Source: Chitinimonas prasina (GTDB lineage Bacteria; Pseudomonadota; Gammaproteobacteria; Burkholderiales; Chitinimonadaceae). Taken from it: a stretch of DNA of 64,000 nt. The position numbers were made by a program, and so were the translations under genes. Below the pieces are notes generated by a model. The model searched no databases. It saw nothing but the letters and a program-made list of their open reading frames with translations, and was not told the DNA's origin. This document shows positions 19,533 to 31,056 of this stretch, one piece after another. The DNA lies in NCBI RefSeq assembly GCF_030160395.1, contig NZ_BSOG01000006.1, positions 124,001-188,000 on the forward strand, written 5' to 3'. The first letter of the stretch is position 1. Each line of letters opens with the position of its first letter.

Positions 19533-20024
19533 TTAGATGGTGGCTTCTGCCGCCACTTCCGTCAGATGCATTTCCTGGCTGGTCATGAGTTTCTCAATGT
19601 CGGTAAGGATGATCATCCGCTCCTCTAAGGTGCCTAAGCCCGAGATATAGGCGGTATCTATGGCACTACCAAAGCTGGGAGGGGACTGGATAAGCGAGCT
19701 GCTCAGCATTACGACGTCGGAAACGCCATCCACCACGATGCCGACAACACGTTTGGAAATATTGAGGATGATGACTACGGTGAAGCGGTCATAGCTTGCC
19801 TCGCTACAGGCGAATTTCACCCGCAGGTCCACGATCGGCACAATTGCGCCTCGTAGATTGATCACTCCCTTGATAAAGCTTGGCAAATTAGCAATCTCAG
19901 TAACGTGCTCGGATCGGCGGATCTCTTGCACTTTGAGTATGTCAATGCCGTACTCTTCACGACCCAATGTGAATACCAGATACTCACCAGCCCTAGGCTG
20001 GCTTGTCGGATCTTGGTCTGCCAT
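19533..20024 (-). CDS. cheW: Chemotaxis coupling protein CheW
   Basis: A 163-residue CheW-domain protein that bridges receptors and CheA. Family features are visible: [15 protein letters not shown] at residues 15-29, the region around VQEIRR, and [16 protein letters not shown] at about 53-68. It lies 26 bp after cheA and 67 bp before the MCP. The length is standard. Confidence 0.96.
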   Translation of the reverse strand: MADQDPTSQPRAGEYLVFTLGREEYGIDILKVQEIRRSEHVTEIANLPSFIKGVINLRGAIVPIVDLRVKFACSEASYDRFTVVIILNISKRVVGIVVDGVSDVVMLSSSLIQSPPSFGSAIDTAYISGLGTLEERMIILTDIEKLMTSQEMHLTEVAAEATI

Positions 20025-20050
20025 AGCTGCTCCCCCTCTGTTGCGCTGGC

Positions 20051-22249
20051 CTAGCCCGCGAGTTGCTCCAGTTGTGAGGCTTGCGCTTCTGCCGTGTGCT
20101 GGCTCATCTTGACCAGTGAGTCCACATCGATGATCAAGGCAACATGACCATCCCCCATGATGGTTGCACCTGAGAGGCCTGGCAGTTTGCGGAAGTTGGA
20201 CTCTAGACTTTTGATGACTACTTGGTGCTGGCCCAGCAATTCATCCACTCTCAGGGCTGTCTTTCCCTGCGCGGATTCAAGGATCACGAACATGTCGTGC
20301 CCTTCAGAGCGAGCCTGGCCTATGCCCCCAAAGATCTGCCGCAACTCGACGATGGGAAGGTATTCCCCTCGTACATGCAGCACTTTCCCACGGTTGGCCA
20401 GGGTGCGAATGTCTTCACTTTGTGGACGCAGGGATTCGACGATAAAACCCAATGGGATGATGTAGGTTTCTCTGCCATGGCGGATGGCCATGCCATCGAG
20501 AATGGCCAGTGTGAGCGGTAGGCGGATGGTCATGGTGGTACCGATATCCTTGTGCGACTCGATATCAATGCGTCCTCCCATGGATTGGATATTTCGTTTG
20601 ACCACATCCATGCCAACGCCCCGACCTGAGACGTCAGTCACTGCATCTGCGGTGGAGAAGCCGGGCTCGAAGATCAGCGCCCAGACCTCGGCATCCGGTG
20701 CCTGATCGTCGATGGTGAAGCCACGGTTGCGAGCGGTGTTGATAATCTTAGTGCGGTTGAGACCGGCGCCGTCGTCACGTACTTCGATCACAATATTGCC
20801 GCCTTGATGAAAGGCTTTCAGTGTCAATGTACCGCTCGCGTCCTTACCCTTGGCCTCACGCTCGCTGCTCGCTTCGATGCCATGGTCCAGACTGTTTCGC
20901 ACTAGATGAGTCAGGGGATCAGAGAGCTTTTCGATTAGGCCACGGTCCAATTCGGTTTGCTCGCCATGGGTGACCAGAAGCACCTTCTTCCCGAGTTTGT
21001 TGGCGGTCTCCCTCACTACGCGTGGGAAGCGGCTGAAAACCGTGGAAATAGGCATCATGCGGATTGACATGGCTGATTCCTGCAGCGCACGGGTGTTGCG
21101 CTCCAGTAGCGCCAGGCTAGCAAAGAGCTTTTCATTCTCACCCGGGTCCAGATGCGATGTCGCTTCGATCAACATGGCGTGGGTAATCACCAGTTCGCCT
21201 ACCAGATTGATCTGCTCATCGATTTTCTCGGTTGCTACCCGAATCGACGTGGCTTCTGTCGCCTGCACGGTGCTCTTGGACGAGACGGTAGGCCGAGTTG
21301 CTTCGGGAAGATTTGCAGTCGTAGCAGCGAGCGCTGCTGTGGCTTTTTTCTCCGGCAGGGGTTCAAACAGTCCCATGTCCTCGGCGGGTGTGGGAGGCAG
21401 GGGTTCAAACAGGCCCATGTCTTCGGCGGGCGTGGCAGGCAAGGGTTCGAACAGTCCCATGTCCTCGGCGGGTGTGGCAGGCAGGGGTTCAAACAGGCCC
21501 ATGTCTTCGGCGGCCGTGGCAGGCAGGGATTCGAACAGGCCCATGTCCTCGGCAGGCGTGGAGGGCTGGGGTTCGAACAGCCCCACTTCCTCTGCGCCGT
21601 TTCCGGTACCAAAAGTGTAGGCATCTGGTTCCAGGTAAAAACTTAGCGCCTCTGCCAGCGCTGCATAATTGACTTCATCAAATTGCTCGAAAGTCAGCAG
21701 TTCCGGTGTCTCGCTAACCAATTGCCAATCGGTGGCAGCGAGCATGGTGCACAAGCTGGCATGCTGGCCATGTGCAATTTTATTGACATAAACGACCAGC
21801 CTTGCGGTGCCCGGATGTTGTGCGAGGCTTTGCTCTTGAGGTGGTGGGGAGGAAGGGGCAATCTCTTCTTCCATGGCGTGCAAGCGTGAGCATAGTGACT
21901 CTGAGGCATGTAAGTCAGGCTCTTGGCCCTGCTGGTGGGCATTGATCATGCAGCGCAAAGTATCGGCGGCCTCAAGGAACAGATCGACCATGTCTTGCCG
22001 AAGCTGCAGCGTTCCCCGACGGATGCGATCGAGTTGGTTCTCAAGGATGTGTGTAACGCTGGCGATGTCGGTAAAGCCAAACGTGGCTGCGGCCCCTTTG
22101 ACGGAGTGCGCAGCGCGAAAGATCGCGTTCAGTTGCTCAGGATCAGGCGCGTCCACGTTGAGATTGACGAGCAGGCTCTCCATCTGTGACAAGTGCTCAG
22201 CACCTTCGTCAAAGAAGATCTGCATAAACTCGGATAGATCAAAGCCCAT
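20051..22249 (-). CDS. cheA: Chemotaxis histidine kinase CheA with repeat-containing linker
   Basis: A 732-residue CheA. The P1 HPt domain carries His48 ([13 protein letters not shown]). A short region about 150-218 may be a reduced P2. Residues 219-302 are six tandem copies of a 14-residue unit of the type [14 protein letters not shown]. The dimerisation domain P3 (about 335-400) is followed by the HATPase P4 with [17 protein letters not shown] and [10 protein letters not shown], and a CheW-like P5. It phosphorylates CheY and CheB. The repeats are acidic and Pro-rich and occupy the P1/P2-P3 linker. I know of no standard CheA with this array, and it could be a docking array or simply an expandable linker. 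It is 58 bp downstream of cheY. Confidence 0.96.
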   Translation of the reverse strand: MGFDLSEFMQIFFDEGAEHLSQMESLLVNLNVDAPDPEQLNAIFRAAHSVKGAAATFGFTDIASVTHILENQLDRIRRGTLQLRQDMVDLFLEAADTLRCMINAHQQGQEPDLHASESLCSRLHAMEEEIAPSSPPPQEQSLAQHPGTARLVVYVNKIAHGQHASLCTMLAATDWQLVSETPELLTFEQFDEVNYAALAEALSFYLEPDAYTFGTGNGAEEVGLFEPQPSTPAEDMGLFESLPATAAEDMGLFEPLPATPAEDMGLFEPLPATPAEDMGLFEPLPPTPAEDMGLFEPLPEKKATAALAATTANLPEATRPTVSSKSTVQATEATSIRVATEKIDEQINLVGELVITHAMLIEATSHLDPGENEKLFASLALLERNTRALQESAMSIRMMPISTVFSRFPRVVRETANKLGKKVLLVTHGEQTELDRGLIEKLSDPLTHLVRNSLDHGIEASSEREAKGKDASGTLTLKAFHQGGNIVIEVRDDGAGLNRTKIINTARNRGFTIDDQAPDAEVWALIFEPGFSTADAVTDVSGRGVGMDVVKRNIQSMGGRIDIESHKDIGTTMTIRLPLTLAILDGMAIRHGRETYIIPLGFIVESLRPQSEDIRTLANRGKVLHVRGEYLPIVELRQIFGGIGQARSEGHDMFVILESAQGKTALRVDELLGQHQVVIKSLESNFRKLPGLSGATIMGDGHVALIIDVDSLVKMSQHTAEAQASQLEQLAG
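21344..21595 (-). repeat. Six 42-bp tandem repeats inside cheA
   Basis: Six in-frame units of 42 bp (14 codons) encode residues 219-302 of CheA. Units 3 and 4 are identical in protein, while units 1 ([14 protein letters not shown]), 2, 5 and 6 differ by one to four residues. DNA-level similarity is also very high, so copy-number change by slippage or recombination is expected. Confidence 0.95.
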
Positions 22250-22307
22250 CCCACCCCTCCAATTTAGGCGAACTTGCTGCCCCGACAGAAGACCCGGCTT
22301 TCGCCAG

Positions 22308-22673
22308 TCAAGTCGTTATCTTTTTAATCAGATCGATAAAGCGCTGTGGGTCGAAAGGCTTGACCACCCAACCTGTTGCACCAGCCGCCCGCCCTTGCGC
22401 CTTCATGGTGTCGCCAGCCTCGGTTGTCAGCATTAGGATAGGCGTGCGTTGGTATTGAGGGAGACCTCGCAAGGTCTTGATCAGTGTGAGCCCATCCATG
22501 CCGGGCATGTTTTGGTCGGTGACAATCAGGTCAAAAGTTTGCTTCTTGGCTTCATTGAGCCCGGCTTGCCCATCTGGAGCTTCGACAGCATCGAAGCCGG
22601 CCTGCTTGAGAGCAAATGCCACCATTTTCCTCATCGATGTGGTGTCATCGACAGTCAGTGCTTTTTTTGCCAT
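22308..22673 (-). CDS. cheY: Chemotaxis response regulator CheY
   Basis: A 121-residue single-domain receiver that carries the signal from CheA to the flagellar motor. Visible residues: acidic pair Asp9-Asp10, phospho-acceptor Asp53 (IVTDQNMPGMDG), Thr83/Thr84 in MLTTEA and Lys105 in VVKPFDP. The length is normal. It sits between a small MCP-like gene and cheA in the operon. Confidence 0.95.
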   Translation of the reverse strand: MAKKALTVDDTTSMRKMVAFALKQAGFDAVEAPDGQAGLNEAKKQTFDLIVTDQNMPGMDGLTLIKTLRGLPQYQRTPILMLTTEAGDTMKAQGRAAGATGWVVKPFDPQRFIDLIKKITT

Positions 22674-22710
22674 CTCTACTGCCTCGCTCAGTCGCTAGAA
22701 TTGTCTCTAG

Positions 22711-23967
22711 TCAAAACAAGTCCATACCGCCGCTGGACATATTTTGCTGCTGTACCGGGTGTGTTGCGCCGACATGGCGTAATTGTTCGGATGCTTCGCT
22801 AAGCATCTCATTCAGTTTGTTCAGATCATTCAGTAGGGTGTCACTGGAGGAAGCACCGTCCAGCCGGCGAAGTACTTCGAGTAGCTGAGGCTGGCCGACG
22901 ATGGCGGGCTGCATGGCCCGGAACAAGGCGGAGGTATGCGTGAGTGATTGCCGTACCAGGTCTTCGAACTGCAATAGTCTGATGGCAGAGTCGGTATGCG
23001 CCTTCACATCGGCCGCAATCGCGCTTAATTCGGCCATGGTACGCTCCGCTATGACATTGCTCGATTGAACGTGCGCCATCATGTCAACAACATGCTTTTT
23101 CGATTCCAGCACGTAGCTCATATCCTGAGACGCCATGCTGGAGATACTCTCGTCTGAGGCTAGCACCGATGCGTTTAGCTCGGTCATGATGTCGCGTATC
23201 CGTTGGCTGAACTCATTGGCCCGTATTGAGAGATTGCGCACTTCGTCCGCCACAACGGCAAACCCTCGGCCAGCCTCGCCGGCACGAGCGGCCTCAATCG
23301 TGGCATTGAGTGCAAGCATGTTGGTCTGTTTGGCGATGGTTTCGATATCACCAAGGTAACTTAACGCAGTGCTGATTTTTTCGCGTAGCTCTCGCATGCC
23401 ATTAACGAGGTTGATACTGGTGGCGCTGGTCTGGAGGGTGGATTCCACGAAAGCGCTCAGCATGCGGTCGGTATCTTCACTGAATTGCCCTAAGGAGAAG
23501 GATTCGCCACTGTTGGTGACCGACTGCGTCTGCATCAATCGTACGACCAGCTCTTGCTGCGACTCTGCCTTGCTACTGATGGTAGAGAAATTGACCACCA
23601 AGCCACCAGCACCTTCGCTCACAATTCGCTGCACGCTTTCCAGCTTGCTTAGGGCGTCATCGAGATGGGCAATCATTTGCCGGGAGTTGTCGTCCACCAG
23701 CTTGGCAGTGGTACGAATTTTCTCTCTGATCTCATCGTCCATGGTGGAAGGGGCTTGAGGGCGAGGAGCACGGATCGCGCCATAGCTAATCGCACAGGCG
23801 ATCGTCAAGGTGACGTATTGAGCCAGTACACCCCACCAACTCATGGCACCTAGCAGTGCAAGTAGTAGGGGGGTGATGGCGAGCAGCGCAAGTGCAGCCC
23901 AGACAGACGCTGAGAGATGTGTCCCTGCGGGGGCCGGTGAGGCGTATCCGGCGCTGATGAACGTCAT
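22711..23967 (-). CDS. Membrane-bound MCP-like signalling protein without periplasmic domain
   Basis: A protein of about 418 residues and the first gene of the chemotaxis operon. ATG 23967 was chosen because GGAGGAAG lies upstream; an upstream in-frame ATG at 24015 lacks a site. Two hydrophobic helices lie close together at about residues 18-62 with almost no periplasmic loop. The cytoplasmic part is helical with the receptor tip [20 protein letters not shown] and [15 protein letters not shown]. The C-terminus ends GGMDLF. There is no HAMP or ligand domain, so it may sense membrane or cytoplasmic state. The C-terminal third ([15 protein letters not shown]) resembles regions in CheY-proximal MCP-like proteins that may influence CheY-P, which is inference only. 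Confidence 0.88.
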   Translation of the reverse strand: MTFISAGYASPAPAGTHLSASVWAALALLAITPLLLALLGAMSWWGVLAQYVTLTIACAISYGAIRAPRPQAPSTMDDEIREKIRTTAKLVDDNSRQMIAHLDDALSKLESVQRIVSEGAGGLVVNFSTISSKAESQQELVVRLMQTQSVTNSGESFSLGQFSEDTDRMLSAFVESTLQTSATSINLVNGMRELREKISTALSYLGDIETIAKQTNMLALNATIEAARAGEAGRGFAVVADEVRNLSIRANEFSQRIRDIMTELNASVLASDESISSMASQDMSYVLESKKHVVDMMAHVQSSNVIAERTMAELSAIAADVKAHTDSAIRLLQFEDLVRQSLTHTSALFRAMQPAIVGQPQLLEVLRRLDGASSSDTLLNDLNKLNEMLSEASEQLRHVGATHPVQQQNMSSGGMDLF

Positions 23968-24041
23968 CAAACTTCCTCCACTGTATGTATGCAATTTTTC
24001 TTTACAGCGTTGCACTGCAAGAGCCTGTGCAGGCCCCCTTT

Positions 24042-24069
24042 TTTATAGACTTTTGGCAAACTGACGCAA
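24042..24069 (-). promoter_or_regulatory. Probable promoter of the chemotaxis operon
   Basis: Read on the minus strand, TTGCGT (24069-24064) and TATAAA (24047-24042) are separated by 16 bp, upstream of the first chemotaxis gene. The -35 match is weak and the -10 match is good. No flagellar sigma-28 motif was evident. Confidence 0.4.
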
Positions 24070-24082
24070 GAAATTGTATAAA
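24053..24082 (+). promoter_or_regulatory. Probable sigma-70 promoter for the STAS/phosphatase pair
   Basis: TTGGCA (24053-24058) and TATAAA (24077-24082) have an 18-bp spacer and point toward the STAS gene, leaving a leader of about 100 nt. The -35 box of the opposing chemotaxis promoter lies inside this spacer. Confidence 0.55.
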
Positions 24083-24191
24083 AAGTACTGCGTCACCCGT
24101 TTGCACGTGTGTACTACAAGGGTGATACGGCGCGACGTGCTGCGCTCCGAGTAAATCGTGTACGACTGGCCAGTTAAAGAGAGAGGTTGAT

Positions 24192-24500
24192 ATGGGTATC
24201 ACTAGCAACTTACGGGGCGACAGGCTGATCGTTACGGTGGAGGGACGTTTCAACTTCGATCTGCATCCCGCTTTCAATGCCGCAACCGCAGCGGTGGGTA
24301 AGGACAAGTCGATCGCTGCGATAGACATAAATCTCTACGAAATCAGTTATATAGATAGTTCCGCCCTCGGGATGCTGCTGGTTCTGCGCGAGGCGGCGCT
24401 CAAGGCTGGAATCAAGGATCTCAACATCGTTGGCAGCCATGGCGCTGTTCGCCAAGTGCTGGATATTGCCCATTTCGAGAAGTTCTACACCTTGAACTAG
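24192..24500 (+). CDS. STAS-domain anti-sigma factor antagonist (SpoIIAA/RsbV-like)
   Basis: A 102-residue single STAS domain. The segment AIDINLYEISYIDSSALGMLLVLRE holds the conserved Asp-Ser-Ser (55-57), with the phosphorylatable serine at 56 or 57. In partner switching, the unphosphorylated STAS protein binds and sequesters an anti-sigma or other kinase. The gene is followed 82 bp later by a phosphatase that also carries a kinase-like HATPase domain. It is divergent from the chemotaxis operon, so the target may be motility or a stress response rather than a sigma factor; no sigma factor gene is nearby. Confidence 0.88.
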   Translation: MGITSNLRGDRLIVTVEGRFNFDLHPAFNAATAAVGKDKSIAAIDINLYEISYIDSSALGMLLVLREAALKAGIKDLNIVGSHGAVRQVLDIAHFEKFYTLN

Positions 24501-24582
24501 TTGCGCCGAGGTCTTGAGGCGCGCTGACGATAGTGGGGCCCGGCATAAATCGAGAACATCTGCCGGTGAGAGGAGGAAACCG

Positions 24583-26274
24583 GTGACCAAATCCTTGAAG
24601 GTATTGGTAGTCGACGATGTTGCGTCCAGCCGCATGATGATCGAAGCATTCGTAACCCAGTTGGGGCATTCTGCCGACACGGTGAAGAATGGCTTCGAGG
24701 CTGTGCTCTACTGCGAGGAGCACCTACCGGACATGATACTGATGGACGTGGTGATGCCGATGATGGACGGCTTCGAGGCTACCCGCCGTATCCGTCAACT
24801 AAGCTCATTGCGGTGGCTGCCGATCATCTTTCTTACCGCCCTGGATGAGCATGAGAGCGTCATTGTCGGGCTGGAAGCCGGCGGCGATGATTACCTGATC
24901 AAGCCAGTAGACTTTCAAGTGCTGGCTGCCAAGCTCAAGGTTATTGCCCGCGTCACCAGTCTGCAGGAGCAGCGCGAAGAATATGCCAACAGTCTGCAGT
25001 CCTATTACGTCAAGAATGAAGAGGAACAGTCGCTGGCGCGGCATGTAATGACTCGCCTCGCTACCTTGTCCAGCCATGGCTTGCGCAATGTAGCCACCAT
25101 GATCAAGCCGGCCGAGAAATTTAGCGGAGATGTGGTTTTGGCTTTGCGATCACCCTCGGGGGTGGATCACCTTCTCTTGGCTGACTGCACTGGGCATGGG
25201 CTGACTGCGGCAATTACTAGCCTGCCAGTTGTGGATGCCTTTATTGCCATGACAGAGCGTGGATTCGGCGTCAGTGCAATAGTCCGCACCATCAACCGGA
25301 AGATGCGCCACAGCCTGCCCGTTGGTTACTTTGTCGCGGCAGCTATTGTTGCCATTGACCACGCGGAAAAAATTATCTCAGTGTGGAATGGCGGTATACC
25401 CAACGTGTTCTTTTTGGATGAGGACGGACGGATTGTTCACCGCTTCCGCTCTGAGCACCCTGCACTAGGTATCATGAATGAGGACGACTTTGATAGCGCG
25501 CCAGCCCTGTACCGTGCGAATTCGCCCGGTACACTATTGATGTGTTCTGACGGGGTAACTGAGGCAACTTCCCCTGCTGGTGTCATGTTTGACCTTGAGG
25601 CAGCGCTGTTACAAGGTGTAGTCGGCTCTCCCGTTGCGATGCTGGATGAACTTGCGACGGCGCTTACACATCATGTGGGGCAGGGCGAGTTTCAGGACGA
25701 TACTTCCTTTGTTCTGGCTGCTTGCCACCCTGAATACGCCGAGGAGGAAAAGCGGCAAGCGGAGGGGCATGACCTTAGTCCTGCAGGAATGGAGGAGTGG
25801 CAGGTAACACTGCGCTTTAGTGCCCTGCAACTGCGCAGTCTGGACTGCTTGACTCTGCTGACCGGCTGGGTAAATCAGCTGGGGCTGAGCAGGCGGCAAC
25901 TGGCTGATGTGCTATTAGTCGTGACTGAGCTGTTCAATAACGCGTTGGACCATGGGGTTTTGGGGATGGACTCGTCCCTGAAGAATGGTGAGAACGGCTT
26001 TTACTCGTTTTTGCAGCTGCGCCTGGAGCGGCTAGCTAGCGTTCAGGATGGTCATATAGTGGTCGAGCTGCGGCGCCACGTGGTAGACACCAAGCCCACC
26101 ATTACCATTGCCATGCATGATTCCGGCAAGGGTTTTGATCCTTCCAGCCTATCGGTACCGATAAGCACCGATGCACATGTGCACGGTAGGGGAATTGCTC
26201 TGGTTCGGGAGCGCTGTAGCGCTGTGCGCTTTCTCGATGAGGGACGGCGGGTCGAGGCTGACTATTTACTCTGA
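24583..26274 (+). CDS. REC-PP2C-HATPase response regulator phosphatase (RsbU/HsbR type)
   Basis: A protein of 563 residues if it starts at GTG 24583, which has AGGAGG 12 bp upstream and places the receiver fold at the N-terminus. The receiver (1-125) has Asp55 in LMDVVMPMMDG. The SpoIIE/PP2C domain is about 165-385 (LLADCTGHGLTAA, MCSDGVTEA, FQDDTSFV). The C-terminal RsbW-like HATPase is about 425-563 (VVTELFNNALDHG, HDSGKGFD, GRGIALVRE). This layout matches HsbR-like regulators that both dephosphorylate and phosphorylate a STAS partner, here presumably the gene just upstream. An input kinase is not encoded beside it; CheA or the hybrid kinase at 8.9 kb are candidates. Confidence 0.9.
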   Translation: MTKSLKVLVVDDVASSRMMIEAFVTQLGHSADTVKNGFEAVLYCEEHLPDMILMDVVMPMMDGFEATRRIRQLSSLRWLPIIFLTALDEHESVIVGLEAGGDDYLIKPVDFQVLAAKLKVIARVTSLQEQREEYANSLQSYYVKNEEEQSLARHVMTRLATLSSHGLRNVATMIKPAEKFSGDVVLALRSPSGVDHLLLADCTGHGLTAAITSLPVVDAFIAMTERGFGVSAIVRTINRKMRHSLPVGYFVAAAIVAIDHAEKIISVWNGGIPNVFFLDEDGRIVHRFRSEHPALGIMNEDDFDSAPALYRANSPGTLLMCSDGVTEATSPAGVMFDLEAALLQGVVGSPVAMLDELATALTHHVGQGEFQDDTSFVLAACHPEYAEEEKRQAEGHDLSPAGMEEWQVTLRFSALQLRSLDCLTLLTGWVNQLGLSRRQLADVLLVVTELFNNALDHGVLGMDSSLKNGENGFYSFLQLRLERLASVQDGHIVVELRRHVVDTKPTITIAMHDSGKGFDPSSLSVPISTDAHVHGRGIALVRERCSAVRFLDEGRRVEADYLL

Positions 26275-26646
26275 TAGGTATATCCCACCATAAAGGCAGT
26301 TTGGCCCGGGTTTGGGCGCCACCAGATTGGTATATTGACTGGTTAGCGCTTCAGTAGGGCGCCGACGCTAGCCTCATGGTAACGAGCTGCCTAAATTCGC
26401 CGAAGGCTTTGCGAACAACGAGCTTCGTTTGGGAAGTGGCGTAGGAAAGAGCTGAACAGATTCGAACTATATCTGGTGGCCGTTTGGGCCATTGTGCTGG
26501 AGAGCGGGCTTGAGCTTGCGACGACGAAAGCAGTCAGAATGGGTTTGGGTCTGATGATTCGATGCCAGGTGCGTTCAGGGCTGGCATCGTGTACTTACCC
26601 AGTATTCAGCCCGCCGTGAAAACGCGAAGCGTTCCTCACCGGTCTG
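26275..26646. other. Intergenic region between convergent genes, nothing recognised
   Basis: 372 bp between the phosphatase and the convergent YafJ-type gene. I found no supported open frame, RNA gene or clear terminator. A GC-rich inverted stretch near 26299-26320 (GGCCCGGGTTTGGGCGCC) is imperfect and lacks a T tract. Confidence 0.4.
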
Positions 26647-27411
26647 CTAGCGGGTGGGTTGACCATCCACAAAGACAACCAATTCGCCCGTCTGCATTTT
26701 TGTCCATGCCTCGTTGTCGGTCAACGGCTGGGTGGCGATCAGGGCGACACGGTCATTGGGGGTGGTCAGGGCATCGAAATCGACGCTGATGTCCTGGTCT
26801 ATCAGGTGGGCCTGGCCGAACGGCGCCTTGCGGACGATGTAGTGCAGATTGGTAGCGCAGTGGGCAGCCAGCCACTCGCCATTCGATAGCAGGAAATTGA
26901 GCGTGCCATGGCGGGATAGCTCGGCGGCCAGCTCACTGAGGGCGGTCTGCAAGGTGGCTGCGTCCGGTTTGGCCGGGAATCGGGCAGACAGCTGCTCCAG
27001 CAGCCAGCAGAAGGCATGTTCGCTATCGGTGTCGCCCACCGGCAGAAAGCGCTCGGCGCTGAGCGCGGGCAAGGTCTTGAGGTCGCCATTGTGGGCGAAT
27101 AGCCAGTATTGCCCCCACAATTCACGCAGGAAGGGATGGGTATTGGCCAGCGATACCTTGCCCACGGTGGCCTTGCGGATATGCGATATCACGTTGGTGG
27201 ACTTGATGGGGTAGCTGCGCACCAGCTCGGCAATGGGCGAGGCGGTGGAGGCCTGCCAGTCTATGAACAGGCGGCAGCCACGCCCCTCGAAGAAGCCTAT
27301 GCCCCAGCCATCAGCATGGTGGTCGGTTTCACCGCCACGTCGGCGGAAACCCTCAAACGAAAAGCAGATATCGGTAGGCACATTGCAATTCATGCCCATC
27401 AGCTGGCACAT
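26647..27411 (-). CDS. Class II glutamine amidotransferase (YafJ-like)
   Basis: A 254-residue Ntn-type amidotransferase domain protein. Cys2 follows the initiator Met, which would be removed to expose the catalytic N-terminal cysteine. Further features are NADGWG-like HHADGWGIGFF, HIRKATVGKVSLANTHPF and the oxyanion-region FAHNGDL. AAGGAG precedes the start. It has no synthetase domain of its own, so the acceptor of the ammonia is unknown; E. coli YafJ is of the same kind. It is divergent from the FliD-like gene. Confidence 0.9.
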   Translation of the reverse strand: MCQLMGMNCNVPTDICFSFEGFRRRGGETDHHADGWGIGFFEGRGCRLFIDWQASTASPIAELVRSYPIKSTNVISHIRKATVGKVSLANTHPFLRELWGQYWLFAHNGDLKTLPALSAERFLPVGDTDSEHAFCWLLEQLSARFPAKPDAATLQTALSELAAELSRHGTLNFLLSNGEWLAAHCATNLHYIVRKAPFGQAHLIDQDISVDFDALTTPNDRVALIATQPLTDNEAWTKMQTGELVVFVDGQPTR

Positions 27412-27527
27412 CAGCTACTCCTTGGGTAATACTGCACCGCTTGGCAGAACGGTGCCTAAGCCTAGTAAAATCAAGCGTATAGTAAGAGGGCAGGTGCTGC
27501 TTCCATAGCGCCTGCGTGGAGGTTATC

Positions 27528-28928
27528 GTGAATCTCACCAACATCGCCAGCAACCTGAGCCGGGCTTACGGCCTAGTATCCAACGATCCACTGCGTCTGC
27601 AAAGCCTTGAGCGTGCAACGGGGTTGAACGCGGCTGCGGGCAATGGGGCTGGCAGTAGTGTGGGCGGCTTGCGTCTGCCCGGTTCCACTCAGGTCAAACT
27701 GTCGGACTACGGCCGACTGCAATCGGCACTGACCAACCTCAAGACTGCGGTAGGCGGGTTGGATAGCGATGATGAGGTTGCTGGCGTGAGTCTGCGCTCC
27801 GATAGCAGGCAAATCAGCGCCAACGTGGACAAGAAAGCGGGCCCTTTGCGTGCCGCTACCGTAGAGGTGACTCAGGTCGCTGAGTCGCAGCGCCTGCAAA
27901 GCCAAGCGTTTGATCCATCCACCTTGGTGGGTACGGGTACACTCGAAATTGATTTTGGCCGCTTCAACAGCAGCACCAATACCTTTACCCAAGGCGACCA
28001 GGCCACGGCGCAGGTCTCCATAGGCGTGCTCGACAGCTCGCTCAATGGTATTGCCAATGCCATCAATCGCGCGGGTGTGGGCATCAGCGCCAGGGTGGTG
28101 CAGGAAGACAATAGCGCCAAGTTGGAGTTGACTGGCCAGAATACGGGTACGGACCAGGCTTTCCGTATACGGGTACGCGACAATGATGCGAATGGCACGG
28201 ATAGCACCCAAGGGCTGTCGCGGCTGGCGTTTGATCCGGTCGAGCAAGCCGGGGCGGGGCGTAATCTCACCCAGCTGCGTGCGGCGCAGGATGCGGAACT
28301 GAAGGTGGATGGACGGGCTGTCAGCAGTCCCAGCAATCAGGTCAGCCGGGCGCTGAGTGGGGCGACCTTGAATATAGAGGGCACGGGAACGGCGCGCATA
28401 AGCTTGAGCCGTGATGCCAGCGAAGCCAGCCGTAGTGCTGGCAAGCTGGTGGCCGCTCTGAATGGGTTTTATAGCCAGGCGGGCAATCTGCAGGCAGATG
28501 GTTTGACCCGCCGCGTCGCTAACGACTTGGAAACGGCGCTGGGGAGCGCCGAATCCGGTAGCGGCCTGAAGCGGCTGAATCTGTCGCAGCTAGGGGTTGA
28601 ACGTACGGGTGAAGGGCGATTCAAGCTGGACGAGGAGAAGTTCAACCGCGCCTTTGAAGCCAACGCCGACGGTGTGACCAGCCTGCTGTCGCAAGTGGCC
28701 AGCGAGGTGAAGGGGGTGACCGAGAACAGCACGGTGACCAGCCAGTTGCGCCGCAGCACAGAAGGGCTACGCGCAGCGAATACGACAGATAGCAATCCTT
28801 TCGTCGCGCAAGCACGCCAGACCCAGCTGCAGAACCTGCTGGGCAATCAGGCGACCTTGCTCAACTATTCACCGACGACCCGTAATCTCTATGGCTTGGC
28901 GCAGTACCTGTCTGTCGCCAGCTTCTGA
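27528..28928 (+). CDS. Orphan FliD-like (flagellar hook-associated protein 2) protein
   Basis: A protein of about 466 residues starting at GTG 27528 with GGAGG five bases upstream; an in-frame GTG 12 bp earlier is less well placed. Residues about 105-160 resemble the FliD N-terminal domain (VEVTQVAESQRLQSQAF, then GTGTLEIDFGRF). Residues about 265-330 and the C-terminus resemble FliD_C (DAELKVDGRAVSSPSNQV, GKLVAALNGFYSQ, QLGVERTGEGRFKLDEEKF). The N-terminal 80 residues are low complexity and not standard. No other flagellar structural gene is nearby. It could be a second filament cap, a secreted FliD relative or a non-flagellar paralogue. The family call is by motif recognition and the function is uncertain. 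Confidence 0.72.
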   Translation: MNLTNIASNLSRAYGLVSNDPLRLQSLERATGLNAAAGNGAGSSVGGLRLPGSTQVKLSDYGRLQSALTNLKTAVGGLDSDDEVAGVSLRSDSRQISANVDKKAGPLRAATVEVTQVAESQRLQSQAFDPSTLVGTGTLEIDFGRFNSSTNTFTQGDQATAQVSIGVLDSSLNGIANAINRAGVGISARVVQEDNSAKLELTGQNTGTDQAFRIRVRDNDANGTDSTQGLSRLAFDPVEQAGAGRNLTQLRAAQDAELKVDGRAVSSPSNQVSRALSGATLNIEGTGTARISLSRDASEASRSAGKLVAALNGFYSQAGNLQADGLTRRVANDLETALGSAESGSGLKRLNLSQLGVERTGEGRFKLDEEKFNRAFEANADGVTSLLSQVASEVKGVTENSTVTSQLRRSTEGLRAANTTDSNPFVAQARQTQLQNLLGNQATLLNYSPTTRNLYGLAQYLSVASF

Positions 28929-28956
28929 TGCAAGCCGCCTGACATAAGGCGCCCAT

Positions 28957-28993
28957 AAAGCCCTGCTCTGATCCACCAAAGCAGGGCTTTTGT
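28957..28993. terminator. Bidirectional terminator between fliD-like and mccA
   Basis: An 11-bp perfect stem AAAGCCCTGCT/AGCAGGGCTTT (28957-28967 and 28980-28990) with a 12-base loop and flanking A/T runs lies between two convergent genes. Confidence 0.88.
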
Positions 28994-29013
28994 CACAAGA
29001 GCCTGACAGGAGC

Positions 29014-31011
<1,998 letters not shown>

Positions 31012-31056
31012 CGGTTTGGCTCGTTGTGAAGCACAGTGCTGCAAGGGAGGGAGGAG

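Noticed and set aside
21344-21595. Tandem repeats that might be a CRISPR array
   Set aside because: Units are directly adjacent without spacers, in frame and coding for CheA; there are no cas genes.
26299-26320. Imperfect GC-rich inverted repeat after the phosphatase gene
   Set aside because: The arms do not match well and there is no T run, so it is not called as a terminator.
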